Positions 22,007 to 30,870 of a stretch of 33,078 nt of DNA are shown here, piece after piece. The notes under the pieces are model-generated. The model saw only the letters and a program-made list of their open reading frames with translations, was not told where the DNA came from and made no database searches. The translations under genes and the position numbers were made by a program. The first letter of the stretch is position 1; each line of letters begins with the position of its first letter. Origin of the DNA: an uncultured Saprospiraceae bacterium (GTDB lineage Bacteria; Bacteroidota; Bacteroidia; Chitinophagales; Saprospiraceae); contig CAMZKG010000081.1 in assembly GCA_947311105.1 (NCBI GenBank), positions 1 to 33,078 of the forward strand, in the 5' to 3' direction.

Positions 22007-23095
22007 ATGAAACACAAAAAACACAAAAAACTAACCAAACCAAACCAAGGTAGTTTCGGGCGCAATGAATGGTCTATCATTGGGACAACCTGCGCAGATA
22101 TTCAGGAGCTTGCGCAAAAAGTATCCTCCAATTTGGGCGAGTATAAAATAGCCTATTTAGATGCTTCCCATAGTGCCAATGAAGGACATGACTCAAATTT
22201 TTATTTAAGTTATACGGACAATAGTGGGGTGCATCAATTTTCGACGAAAGGCGACTTCAATAAGTGGCAGCTAAGGCCTTATTTTAATGAAGCGGATATG
22301 TTGCTGATTAATGGCAACCACTTTCAAGGGGTACGTCAAATTGTTGTTATTGATTCGAAAAAGGAAATTTCCTTATCTAAAAAGCTTGATAGATTAACGG
22401 ATGTAGGTTTGGTCTTATTAAAGGATGGTCATCAAGTTTATGAATTTTTGAACGAGAAAATCGAAGGAGTGCCCATCCTGAATTTTGATGACACCAACGG
22501 AATTGCCCATTTTTTGCGCAAGCAAATCCAAAAACCTGAATTATTTGGATTGCTTTTAATGGGCGGAAAAAGTACGCGCATGGGGCGGGACAAGGGGTTG
22601 ATTGATTATCACGGTAAGCCGCAAAGGGAGTATGCCGCAGACTTATTGAGTGTGCACACGACCAAAACTTTTCTTTCTTGTCGAGCGGATCAAGTCGAAG
22701 ATACGGACTCTGCTTTTGAGTTATTACCCGATACATTTTTGGGCTTGGGGCCGTACGGTGGTATCTTGTCTGCATTTCAGCAACATCCCAATAAGGCTTG
22801 GTTGGTCATGGCTGTAGATTTGCCCAAAATGGATAAAGAAGGTATCCAAGAGTTGGTCAATGGGCGTAATATCTCCAAGATAGCGACTGCCTTTTTGAAT
22901 CCCGAGAGCCAATTTCCCGAGCCATTGATTACGATTTGGGAGCCCAAAAGCTATCCTATTTTGCTGGATTTTTTGGCGCAAGGCTTTAGTTGTCCCCGCA
23001 AAGTATTGATTAATTCGGATATTCAATTGCTTACTTCTAAGCATCCTGAAAAATTGATGAATGTGAATAGCCCCAGTGATTTGGATGGTTTTTAA
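22007..23095 (+). CDS. mobA: Molybdenum cofactor guanylyltransferase (MobA) with MobB-like N-terminal domain
   Basis: A 362-aa two-domain protein. The C-terminal half (from about 180) is a MobA-type nucleotidyltransferase that would attach GMP to molybdopterin: LLLMGGKSTRMGRDKGLI is the GTP-binding signature, GLGPYGGILSAF and LVMAVDLPKM follow. The N-terminal half (about 20-170) starts WSIIGTTCADIQELAQKVSSNL, placed like a MobB P-loop (IIG....GKTTL) but lacking the Gly-Lys-Ser/Thr. IAYLDASHSANEGHDSNF then resembles the MobB KHD..D.D segment. I infer a MobB-derived domain that can no longer bind GTP in the normal way. The frame is open from 21902, but those codons cross two palindromes, so the start is 22007. 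It follows moeA and precedes a T9SS protein gene by 22 bases. Confidence 0.85.
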   Translation: MKHKKHKKLTKPNQGSFGRNEWSIIGTTCADIQELAQKVSSNLGEYKIAYLDASHSANEGHDSNFYLSYTDNSGVHQFSTKGDFNKWQLRPYFNEADMLLINGNHFQGVRQIVVIDSKKEISLSKKLDRLTDVGLVLLKDGHQVYEFLNEKIEGVPILNFDDTNGIAHFLRKQIQKPELFGLLLMGGKSTRMGRDKGLIDYHGKPQREYAADLLSVHTTKTFLSCRADQVEDTDSAFELLPDTFLGLGPYGGILSAFQQHPNKAWLVMAVDLPKMDKEGIQELVNGRNISKIATAFLNPESQFPEPLITIWEPKSYPILLDFLAQGFSCPRKVLINSDIQLLTSKHPEKLMNVNSPSDLDGF

Positions 23096-23117
23096 GCGTA
23101 AAATGGTATATTGCAGG

Positions 23118-23936
23118 ATGAATTTAAAGATCTTCGCTGTTTTTTTACTTTTTTTGTCTTGTTCATTCACGTTGTTTGGGCAAGATAAATATGCTGATGT
23201 ACTCATAGACTCTTATTACAGCGGAGCCAATCCTGCCTTTAATAATTTTTATGGCTCGGACGGTTCTGGGGGAATCGTATTGGTGAATCCAGAAGTATGT
23301 TTGGGCAATAATCCGTGGTTTGTGTCCTTGCCAAAGGAGAGTTACATCACTGTTGGGTTTGTGGATAATTTAATATTCAATGCGCCCAATCAAGACGATA
23401 TTTTTATTCAAGAAAAAGGTAGTGCTTCAGAATTAGCGGATATCTATATCAGTTCTGATTTTGGAATGACCTTTACTTTTTTTGGCAAAATCAATGGCGG
23501 CGTCACCAATGCGATAGATTTGGAAGATATAGGCTATACGGGTTTGGTGAATGCTATTAAAATGGTAGGTTTGGATAACAATGGCTTTGCCCCAGGATTT
23601 GATGTCGCACGAATTTATGGAATTACTGGAGCTAATTGTAGTGCCAATGCGGAGTTTGACTTGCCTGATGTTTGTCAGGACTCTACGTTGGATATAACGG
23701 GGATATCGCCAGGAATTTGGTCTGCAAATATTTTGCAGGATAGTCAAATTGTAACTTTAGATACAGGTACTTTTATTTTGATGCATGTAGTTGAAGATAA
23801 ATTTTCTATTTGCCCCAATGACACCGCCATGGTGCCAATTCATATTACGCCTTGCGATTGTCAGGGTACTCCTTACGGAAAATTTGAAGTGGATAATTGT
23901 GATAAATGCATAGAGTCCTATGGACTCAATATTTGA
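23118..23936 (+). CDS. Secreted cell-surface protein, N-terminal part (frameshifted)
   Basis: A signal peptide (MNLKIFAVFLLFLSCSFTLFGQ) starts at 23118, 22 bases after mobA. A beta-rich region follows (about 25-180: YITVGFVDNLIFNAPNQDDIFI, SDFGMTFTFFGKINGG, IDLEDIGYTG), like modules of bacterial surface proteins of unknown ligand. Then comes a Cys-rich segment (CDCQGTPYGKFEVDNCDKC) with CxxCxGxPxG spacing, after which the frame stops at 23936. The CxxCxGxPxG pattern resumes in the +1 frame (CLDCAGIPFG) and leads to a T9SS type B domain, so this is the front of one protein of about 405 aa split by a one-base shift near 23915-23925. On its own it would lack a sorting domain. Confidence 0.75.
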   Translation: MNLKIFAVFLLFLSCSFTLFGQDKYADVLIDSYYSGANPAFNNFYGSDGSGGIVLVNPEVCLGNNPWFVSLPKESYITVGFVDNLIFNAPNQDDIFIQEKGSASELADIYISSDFGMTFTFFGKINGGVTNAIDLEDIGYTGLVNAIKMVGLDNNGFAPGFDVARIYGITGANCSANAEFDLPDVCQDSTLDITGISPGIWSANILQDSQIVTLDTGTFILMHVVEDKFSICPNDTAMVPIHITPCDCQGTPYGKFEVDNCDKCIESYGLNI

Positions 23937-24336
23937 TAAATCCTGCTTGGATTGTGCAGGTATCCCTTTCGGAAATGCTAGCCTTGATGCGTGCAATCAA
24001 TGTTTGTCGCAAGACGATACGGAGCGTTGTACATCTGATAATATTTTGTACATTCCTAATGTTTTTTCTCCAAATGGGGATGGCATAAATGACCTATTGA
24101 AGATTGGTTTTAAGCAAGGAGTTGAAGGGGCGATTTTGGAGTATTCCATTTATAGTCGATGGGGAGAGCTTATTTACAGGGCGAAAGGGGCTTCTGTTCG
24201 GAGCAATGATATTTGGTGGGATGGTCGAGCGAATGGGCGTAAACTGCCAAGTGGGGTGTATGTGTATCATTTGCGATTGGCTTTGACGAATGGGGAGATT
24301 TTGGATTTTGCTGGGGATGTTACTTTAGTCCGGTAA
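23920..24336 (+). CDS. T9SS type B (CHU_C) sorting domain, C-terminal part of the frameshifted protein
   Basis: This frame carries CLDCAGIPFGNASLDACNQC, the next unit of the Cys-rich repeat begun in the upstream frame. The gliding-associated C-terminal domain follows: YIPNVFSPNGDGINDLLKI, YSIYSRWGELIYRA, WWDGRANGRKLPSGVYVY and the final strand DFAGDVTLV. Such domains route proteins through the type IX system and, in gliding bacteria, to adhesins. It has no signal peptide of its own, so as a separate product it could not be exported. The frame is closed upstream by a TAG near 23910, so the junction lies within about 25 bases. An annotation pipeline may give the two halves as separate genes. 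Confidence 0.75.
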   Translation: MDSIFDKSCLDCAGIPFGNASLDACNQCLSQDDTERCTSDNILYIPNVFSPNGDGINDLLKIGFKQGVEGAILEYSIYSRWGELIYRAKGASVRSNDIWWDGRANGRKLPSGVYVYHLRLALTNGEILDFAGDVTLVR

Positions 24337-24379
24337 GCCTGTCATACCGTTACACCGTTAAGCCGCGGCCCCAAAAAAA

Positions 24380-25177
24380 TTATCTTTTTTCAACCAAATA
24401 AAACCCGGCAGTATTAATAAAATTGCGCAAATAAGGGATGCTACCAAGAATGGGGATTTGTTTTCTAGGCTTCAAGCCAAATTTAAATTTATAGATAGGG
24501 TTGATGGCATAGAGTTGCTTGTTGATGATTTTGTAATTCGTTTTTTTGACAATGCGCTCGAAACGCTCAAGCGAGATACCTGTATCTTTTATTTCTAGTA
24601 ATTCTTCAATGGTTCTAGGATGCTGCTTGAAAGCTTTTAGAATGGCTTTATAGAGAAACTTCGGGAGTAGGTGATAATAGGGTAGGACGGACAAGAATTT
24701 TGACTGGCAGATTTGTTGGTGTCCCCCAAAAGGCATCTGCCAAGGCGGAAAACCAAAGAATATTTTTCCGGAAGGAACTAAGAATTGCTTCAAATCTTCC
24801 AATAATTTTTGCTGACCATGGATATGTTCAATGACATCTTTTAGGACAATTAAATCAAAATATTCATGGTACTTTCCTGCAAAGTCCATGTCAAATATAT
24901 TGGAGCAGATGATTTGCATGGAGTCAGTGGCTATTTCTTCTTGTAGAAATTCTAGGGCATGATTGACACGATATTGAGATAATTCTACGCCGATGGTGGT
25001 GCAGCCCTTGCGGAAAAAAGCCTTTAGTACGCCACCTTCGGCACAGCCTATTTCAAGGACTTTTGTACCTGGGCCAATTTTCATTTTGGCTTCGATAAAG
25101 GGCACGACAAAGGCTTCCGCATTGGTCGTTTGCTGGTCGAAATAAACTTTCCGATCTTTATGGAAGTCGAAGGCCAT
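24380..25177 (-). CDS. Class I SAM-dependent methyltransferase
   Basis: A 265-aa soluble enzyme. The Rossmann SAM-binding motif I is VLEIGCAEGGVL (about 40-51), with the acidic GVELS at the end of strand 2, and motif II-like DLIVLKDVIEHI near 107. KIFFGFPPWQMPFGGH corresponds to the post-motif strand, similar to the UbiE/Methyltransf_11-23 group. The C-terminal third is basic and helical (LYKAILKAFKQHPRTIEELLEI) and may bind a membrane or sugar-linked substrate, but the acceptor is unknown. It converges with the T9SS type B gene and is downstream of ffh by 32 bases, so it may share that transcript. Confidence 0.85.
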   Translation of the reverse strand: MAFDFHKDRKVYFDQQTTNAEAFVVPFIEAKMKIGPGTKVLEIGCAEGGVLKAFFRKGCTTIGVELSQYRVNHALEFLQEEIATDSMQIICSNIFDMDFAGKYHEYFDLIVLKDVIEHIHGQQKLLEDLKQFLVPSGKIFFGFPPWQMPFGGHQQICQSKFLSVLPYYHLLPKFLYKAILKAFKQHPRTIEELLEIKDTGISLERFERIVKKTNYKIINKQLYAINPIYKFKFGLKPRKQIPILGSIPYLRNFINTAGFYLVEKR

Positions 25178-25209
25178 ATATTATTTTAGGGGATTTGTGG
25201 GTAATGCGA

Positions 25210-26541
25210 TTAGCCCATTCCGTCCATTCCAGGAAATCCTTTTGGCATTTTGCCTTTGGACATCATGTGCATCATCTTGCGCATCTGCTCAAATTGCTTG
25301 ATAAAAGCATGAATGTCATCCAAAGAACGTCCACAGCCTAAAGCGATACGCTTTTTGCGACTCATATTCATGACTTCTGGGTGTTCGCGCTCATAAGGTG
25401 TCATCGAGAAAATGATGGCTTCCACCTTTTCTAAGGCACGATCATCAATATCTACATCCTTTAGTGCCTTGCCGACCCCAGGAATCATATTCATCAAGGT
25501 GCGCATGTCCCCCATCCGCTTGATTTGTTTGATTTGCTTTAAGAAATCATTAAAATCTAGCTTGTTCTTTTTGATTTTCTTTTCTAGTCGCTTTGCTTCT
25601 TCTTCATCAAATTGCTCCTGGGCGCGTTCCACAAAAGAAATGATATCTCCCATCCCCAAAATACGTTGAGCCATACGGTCAGGGTAGAAGATGTCGATGG
25701 TTTCCATGGTTTCGCCTGTACTGATAAATTTGATGGGCTTACCGACAGTATATTTTACAGAAAGCGCTGCTCCACCACGAGTGTCACCGTCTAACTTGGT
25801 CAAAACGACTCCGTCATAGTTGATGCGTTCATTAAATGCTTTGGCTGTGTTGACGGCATCTTGACCAGTCATACTGTCCACCACAAATAGGGTCTCCGTA
25901 GGATTGATTCCGTCCTTGATGGCGGCTATCTCATTCATCATCTTTTCGTCCACAGCCAAACGACCTGCGGTATCGACAATCACTACATCAAAATTATTTG
26001 ATTTGGCGTATTTGATGGCATTTTGGGCAATTTCTACGGGATTGGTATTGCCGACTTCTTTGTAGATAGGCACGCCTATTTGCTCAGAAATAGTGGTTAA
26101 TTGATCCACAGCTGCCGGGCGATAGACATCGCAAGCAACCAAAATGGGCTTTTTAGCCTTTTTCTTTTGCAAGAAATTAGCTAATTTTCCTGAAAAGGTC
26201 GTTTTACCAGAGCCTTGTAGCCCCGCAATTAAGACGATACCTGGCTCTGCCTTAATATTGATACCAGCGGCTTGACCACCCATCAATGCTGTCAATTCGT
26301 CTTGGACGATTTTTACCATTAAGTCGCCTGGTTTGACGGACTGTAGGATGTTTTCGGTACCTAATGCCTTGACTTTTACCTTCTCGGTAAATTCTTTGGC
26401 GATTTTATAGTTTACATCGGCTGAAACTAGCGCTCGACGTATTTCCTTGATGGATTGCGCGATATTTATCTCGGTAATCTTATTGTTACCGCTAAATACC
26501 TTAAACGCTTTATCTAATCTCGAATTTAGACTCTCAAACAT
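25210..26541 (-). CDS. ffh: Signal recognition particle protein Ffh
   Basis: The 443-aa SRP54 GTPase, which binds signal sequences of nascent membrane proteins and delivers ribosomes to FtsY. The N domain (about 1-95) is followed by the G domain with GLQGSGKTT (108-116), DTAGR (190-194) and TKLDGD (248-253). The M domain (about 300-443) is Met-rich at its end (KQFEQMRKMMHMMSKGKMP), as required for signal-sequence binding. The SRP-RNA contact, usually RIA.GSG, reads RIALGCGRS here, with Ser replaced by Cys. A -7 promoter box lies 29 bases upstream, and the methyltransferase gene follows by 32 bases. Confidence 0.96.
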   Translation of the reverse strand: MFESLNSRLDKAFKVFSGNNKITEINIAQSIKEIRRALVSADVNYKIAKEFTEKVKVKALGTENILQSVKPGDLMVKIVQDELTALMGGQAAGINIKAEPGIVLIAGLQGSGKTTFSGKLANFLQKKKAKKPILVACDVYRPAAVDQLTTISEQIGVPIYKEVGNTNPVEIAQNAIKYAKSNNFDVVIVDTAGRLAVDEKMMNEIAAIKDGINPTETLFVVDSMTGQDAVNTAKAFNERINYDGVVLTKLDGDTRGGAALSVKYTVGKPIKFISTGETMETIDIFYPDRMAQRILGMGDIISFVERAQEQFDEEEAKRLEKKIKKNKLDFNDFLKQIKQIKRMGDMRTLMNMIPGVGKALKDVDIDDRALEKVEAIIFSMTPYEREHPEVMNMSRKKRIALGCGRSLDDIHAFIKQFEQMRKMMHMMSKGKMPKGFPGMDGMG

Positions 26542-26569
26542 GAATTTTTATGTTTTTATTTTCGGAGCG

Positions 26570-26577
26570 CAAAGATA
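26570..26577 (-). promoter_or_regulatory. Promoter -7 element of ffh
   Basis: The minus strand reads TATCTTTG, an exact -7 box and the same word as at 10170. It would give a leader of about 20 bases. The -33 element is not recognisable. Confidence 0.55.
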
Positions 26578-26644
26578 GTAAAAAAATGTGAGTAATTGGT
26601 TACTACTTGCGAGTTACTAGTTACTAGATCTCGGGATGTCGAGC

Positions 26645-26658
26645 CGAACGGCCGTCTA
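26645..26658. repeat. CGAACGGCCGTTCG-family palindrome, copy 6 (degenerate)
   Basis: CGAACGGCCGTCTA keeps the left half. Its flanks CTAGATC.CGGGA.GTCGAGC and TCTAGCAATT match copies 2 and 7, so the whole ~45-base module is recognisable. It lies between the aroC stop and ffh. Confidence 0.65.
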
Positions 26659-26672
26659 TCTAGCAATTCGGC

Positions 26673-27740
26673 TTACTGGTTACGCAGCCAAAAATCTCCA
26701 ATAACCAACCAAGCCATGGCTTCGACAATGGGTACGGCCCTAGGCACGACACATGGATCGTGACGCCCTTTCCCTTTGACGATGATGGGATTACCCAATT
26801 TGTCCACGGAGTTTTGGTCATGCATAATAGTCGCAACAGGCTTGAAGGAAGCGCGAAAATAGATATCCATACCGTTAGAAATTCCTCCTTGAATCCCACC
26901 CGAAAAATTTGTTTTTGTGGTGGGGGTGGGTTTGTTTGGGACAAATTCGTCATTGTGCTGTGTACCATACATGGATGCCGCATCGAAGCCCGAGCCATAG
27001 TCAAAGCCTTTGCAGGCATTGATGCTGAGCGTGGCTTTGCCTAATTCTGCATGTAATTTGTCAAATACAGGCTCACCCAATCCAGCCGGAAGACCTTTAA
27101 TGATACAAGTAATCATTCCACCTACCGAATCGCCCTTTTTCTTAGTCTCTTTTACTAAGTGAATCATTTTTTGCGCAAGCGAAGGGTCTGGACAGCGAAC
27201 AATATTTTTTTCCGTAAGGGATAAGTCCAAATTTGTATAAGGTTGAGAGACGGCAATGTGCCCAATTTGATTGACGTAAGCTTGGATAGAGATGCCTTTT
27301 GGCGCAAGCCACTGAGCCACTAAAGCCCCCGCAGCGACTCGTGCTAATGTCTCCCTTGCGGAAGAACGCCCCCCGCCACGATAGTCTCGATGACCATATT
27401 TGGCATGGTAGGTAAAATCCGCATGAGACGGCCGAAAAGCGTCTTTGATGTGGCTGTAATCTTTAGACTTCGCATCGTGGTTAAACACCGCAAGCGTAAT
27501 GGGCATCCCCGTGGTTTTGCCTTCAAAAATACCCGATAGCACTTCGATTTGGTCGCTTTCCTTGCGCTGTGTGGTGATAGGTGATTGTCCAGGGCGACGA
27601 CGGTCTAAAGCGTCTTGAATCTTGGTCAAATCAATAGCAATATCCGATGGAAAACCATCTATGACTACGCCCACAGAACGACCGTGAGATTCACCAAAAG
27701 TAGTTATTTTTAGTAGGGTTCCAAAGGTATTGCCTGCCAT
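26673..27740 (-). CDS. aroC: Chorismate synthase
   Basis: A 355-aa enzyme converting 5-enolpyruvylshikimate 3-phosphate to chorismate with reduced FMN, the last common step of aromatic amino-acid synthesis. Signature segments are present in order: [21 protein letters not shown] at the N-terminus, [46 protein letters not shown] with the FMN and phosphate contacts, [12 protein letters not shown], and [18 protein letters not shown] at the C-terminus. Length is standard. Its ATG directly follows the stop of the htrA-like gene (27741) with no bases between, so translation is probably coupled. Confidence 0.97.
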   Translation of the reverse strand: MAGNTFGTLLKITTFGESHGRSVGVVIDGFPSDIAIDLTKIQDALDRRRPGQSPITTQRKESDQIEVLSGIFEGKTTGMPITLAVFNHDAKSKDYSHIKDAFRPSHADFTYHAKYGHRDYRGGGRSSARETLARVAAGALVAQWLAPKGISIQAYVNQIGHIAVSQPYTNLDLSLTEKNIVRCPDPSLAQKMIHLVKETKKKGDSVGGMITCIIKGLPAGLGEPVFDKLHAELGKATLSINACKGFDYGSGFDAASMYGTQHNDEFVPNKPTPTTKTNFSGGIQGGISNGMDIYFRASFKPVATIMHDQNSVDKLGNPIIVKGKGRHDPCVVPRAVPIVEAMAWLVIGDFWLRNQ

Positions 27741-28892
27741 TTATTTGGGTTCTTCTAGCTTAATATTGACTGTTATTTCTTCATTTGAACGGATGATGGC
27801 AAGTTTTACGGAATCTCCTGCTTTATAGTTTTCGAGAGCTAATTGTAAGTCATCATTGGATTTGATTTCTGTATCGTTGACCCCGACAATGACATCTCCA
27901 AGATAAACCCGCCCATATCGGTCAACCATGGTGGGACGGATGCCCGCTTTTTCTGCGTTGCTGCCTTCATATACATGATAGACGATGGCACCGTTGACTC
28001 CGCGAAAAGATTTGGCTAATTCAATGCCAAGAGAAGGCCGTTTTATTTTTCCATATTTTATTAATTCAGGAATGACCCAGTTTACTTCACTAGCGGGGAT
28101 AGAAAATCCGATGCCAGCCGAAGCCCCCGAAGGGCTGTAGATGGAAGTGTTGACGCCGATAAGTTTGCCACTGGAGTTGATTAAAGGGCCTCCTGAATTG
28201 CCTGGATTAATGGCGGCATCCGTTTGGATAGCTCCCCTGATGGGTGCGCCTGTTTGGGATTGGATTTCTCGGTCAAGAGCGCTGATTACGCCCGTAGTTA
28301 GGGTTTGGTCTAGCCCAAAAGGGTTGCCAATAGCCATGACGAATTGTCCGACTCTTAATTGATTAGAATTACCTGTTTTGATGGGTTTTAATACTTTTTG
28401 GGGTGCGTTGATTTTAAGGACAGCCAAGTCTTTTTCAGGAGCGACCCCGACAAGACTAGCTTCCCAAGTAGTTTGGTCTGCCAAAGTGACCTGGGCTTTG
28501 TCTGCTCCTTTGATGACGTGATAGTTGGTGACAATATTGCCGTTTTTGTCCCATACAAAACCAGAGCCTGTGCCCCGTGGTATTTCCTGCACGTTTCGGG
28601 TCCAGTAGTCCCGTCGAACATTGGAAGTAGTGATAAAGCATACCGAAGGCGCTGTACTTTCGAATAAATCAATAATTGCTTCTTCCGTATTGTTAAGTGC
28701 TTTCGCAAAATTGCTCGTTTCGGGCTTAGAGTTGGTTAGTACAGCCGGCTTTGGAGTCTTTTCAGAGTCCGAAGTAGTTGATTTAGAAGGTTTTAGGTTG
28801 AATCTAGGGGCGATTTTGTCGTTCCAAGACAAGCCAAGAAAAACACCCAATCCCAAAATAAATAGAAGTCCGAAGGCTTTGATATATTTCAT
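27741..28892 (-). CDS. HtrA/DegP-like trypsin-type serine protease with PDZ domain
   Basis: A 383-aa periplasmic protease/chaperone of the S1C family for envelope protein quality control. It has an N-terminal membrane segment (MKYIKAFGLLFILGLGVFLGL), a Pro/Ser/Lys-rich linker (to about 65) and a trypsin-like domain. Catalytic residues in this numbering are His125 (NYHVI), Asp155 (EKDLAVLKI) and Ser233 (NPGNSGGPL). One PDZ domain follows (about 283-380, SLGIELA...AEKAGIRP...YLGDVIVGVND). A single PDZ with an anchor makes it closer to DegS than to the two-PDZ DegP, although Bacteroidota DegQ-like proteins vary. The start at 28892 removes eight non-signal codons. aroC follows with no gap. Confidence 0.92.
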   Translation of the reverse strand: MKYIKAFGLLFILGLGVFLGLSWNDKIAPRFNLKPSKSTTSDSEKTPKPAVLTNSKPETSNFAKALNNTEEAIIDLFESTAPSVCFITTSNVRRDYWTRNVQEIPRGTGSGFVWDKNGNIVTNYHVIKGADKAQVTLADQTTWEASLVGVAPEKDLAVLKINAPQKVLKPIKTGNSNQLRVGQFVMAIGNPFGLDQTLTTGVISALDREIQSQTGAPIRGAIQTDAAINPGNSGGPLINSSGKLIGVNTSIYSPSGASAGIGFSIPASEVNWVIPELIKYGKIKRPSLGIELAKSFRGVNGAIVYHVYEGSNAEKAGIRPTMVDRYGRVYLGDVIVGVNDTEIKSNDDLQLALENYKAGDSVKLAIIRSNEEITVNIKLEEPK

Positions 28893-28984
28893 TTTCTTTA
28901 TTTTTAATAGCTCCAATTAGCTAGGTAGGAAAAAACTAGAAAAAGAATGGGCTTAGTATGTGGCTTTAGACCAAAGCACCAAAT

Positions 28985-30565
28985 TTATCGATAAATCACG
29001 AGTTTTTCTGTCGAAAAAGTACCTGCTTTGGACCGAAGAGTCACATAATATAATCCTTGCGGCAAATGCTGAATATCATGAGAAAAAGATTCATTTGGTC
29101 GCAAAATAAACTCATTCAATTGGTTTCCCAAACAATCATTTATCAAAACGGTTTGTGGGTAAGCCGTATTATTTTGGAGAAAAATCATATTTGAAGCTGG
29201 ATTGGGAAAGATTTCTATTTTGGATGTGCCATTGATGGATTCGATGGCGACGATGGTTTTCCAGCGCGCTTCGAATTCTTGTAGGTAAATGTTAGCAATA
29301 TCGGCATTGTGGATGATCAGGGTGTTTTCGTCATTGTATTTTTCGGCTGAATAAGTCCAATTGTGAGAGCCTGTGATGACGGTTGGGTCTGAATCGGCGG
29401 CTTCAACATCAATTAGCCCATATTTGTGGTGGAGAAAATGTCCGCTTTCTTCAAAGTCATAAACATCTTGCCCATTGGCTTGAAACTGATCGGTAATGGT
29501 GCCATTATATTGTTCTTCTATCAAGCCTTTTACGGGGACGGTCGTGTTAAGGACCGCATTTTCTATGTCATTATTGGTGAAAGCCAATAGCCCAAATCTT
29601 AAATCTTGATCGGCCGTATTGATGGCATCGACGATATGAGAAGAAGTTTGGTCAGAAGGGGAGAAGTAGGATTCTACCTTGGTGCCATTGATGAAAAGGG
29701 TATGGGGCGTATTATCCGTTTTTAGGTTGCCAATTTTGCTTTGTGCGAGATTGGGTTGGTTGCCTGCACCGCCCCACATTTCTTCAAATTCCATGGTGTA
29801 TATTTCCGCAAGGGACTGATCTTGAATAGAAATCATATTGTTATAGCCTTGGTACAGGTTAGAATTGGTGAAGTTATAGGAGCCCGTAACAACAAGGGCT
29901 TTTTCGGTAGAGTCCTTGTCGATAATAAGAAATTTATCGTGCATAATACCACTGGCGTCAGCATATAATACAGGAAAGTTGAGTGTCGTGTTTTGTAGGC
30001 TAGAGTTGCTGTTAGCAGATTCTGCGATGTAACGGACTCTGACACCATTGGCGGCGGCCTGTTTTAGGGCGTTGATATAGCCATCTCGATTGACATTGTA
30101 CATGCAAATGTCGATGGTGTTTTTTGCCGCAAGGATAAATTCAATCATCTTGGTTTCGAGGGCAGTTGTCGTGGTGGTTTGTGGGGATGCTCCGTTAGAA
30201 AAAGAATCATCGACGAAGTAATTAAAGAAAACCTGCATTTCGCCCGTTGACAAGGAAGAAGTGATGAAGGGCTTCGTTTCCGAAAAAATAGCCTGCCCTT
30301 GGTTGGTGTATTGGAGTTTTGTGTAATATACCGTAGCAGGTTGCAAATTGGGAATAAGCACATGGTTTTGCTCCTGTTCGAGAACAAGCTTGTGGCTAAG
30401 TTGATTGGGGGCTTTTCCCCACCAAAGAATGGGGTTATCGATGCCATCTGTTGGATAGACCAGCTCAATAGAAGAAGGCGTGGAAGCTGCGAGAGCAGGT
30501 TGAATGGGTTGGCTAAAGGCAAAGTTGCCCAATAGGCACGTGAAAAGGACGAAAATTAATCTCAT
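28985..30565 (-). CDS. Secreted phospholipase D-family protein with T9SS type A domain
   Basis: A 526-aa exported protein. After the signal peptide (MRLIFVLFTCLLGNFAFSQ) comes a fibronectin-like strand region (about 30-105), then two PLD half-sites. In numbering from the upstream ATG at 30595, half-site 1 is His219-x-Lys221 with Asp226 (MHDKFLIIDKD...TGSYNFT). Half-site 2 is His389-x-Lys391 with Asp396 (HHKYGLIDVE...TGSHNWT). Both HKD motifs are intact, so it should be an active phosphodiesterase. This group contains phospholipases and nucleases (Nuc-like, PLDc_2), and the substrate cannot be told. The C-terminus (IEIFPNPASNMIFL ... LPQGLYYVTLRSK ... EKLVIYR) is a T9SS type A sorting domain. 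The start at 30565 places the signal peptide first. Confidence 0.9.
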   Translation of the reverse strand: MRLIFVLFTCLLGNFAFSQPIQPALAASTPSSIELVYPTDGIDNPILWWGKAPNQLSHKLVLEQEQNHVLIPNLQPATVYYTKLQYTNQGQAIFSETKPFITSSLSTGEMQVFFNYFVDDSFSNGASPQTTTTTALETKMIEFILAAKNTIDICMYNVNRDGYINALKQAAANGVRVRYIAESANSNSSLQNTTLNFPVLYADASGIMHDKFLIIDKDSTEKALVVTGSYNFTNSNLYQGYNNMISIQDQSLAEIYTMEFEEMWGGAGNQPNLAQSKIGNLKTDNTPHTLFINGTKVESYFSPSDQTSSHIVDAINTADQDLRFGLLAFTNNDIENAVLNTTVPVKGLIEEQYNGTITDQFQANGQDVYDFEESGHFLHHKYGLIDVEAADSDPTVITGSHNWTYSAEKYNDENTLIIHNADIANIYLQEFEARWKTIVAIESINGTSKIEIFPNPASNMIFLQNNTAYPQTVLINDCLGNQLNEFILRPNESFSHDIQHLPQGLYYVTLRSKAGTFSTEKLVIYR

Positions 30566-30870
30566 TTTGGTATTGTTATAACAATTAATGCGCAAGTACG
30601 TGGTTTATAATGTGATATGCACAGATTTTGTTCTGTTTGTTGCTGTGGGGGTGCTTTGTAGGTTGAGGCAAACGGTCGCGAGTCTGTCTGTTAATTAGGT
30701 TCGTGTATATTATGTATATAGCTGGTGCAAATTTTATGCTCAATTTTTAGTTGGATATTCCCAATATCATACCTTATACTAATTCATGAATACTGAATCC
30801 TAAGTATAAGTAGGTAAAATGGAGTAGAATCCCTATCTTACCACCAAAACAAATAAACGATTGTAATTCA

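Noticed and set aside
30706..30725. TATATTATGTATATA as an operator upstream of the sensor kinase
   Set aside because: The sequence is AT-rich enough for such near-palindromes to arise by chance, and no second copy or promoter overlap was seen.
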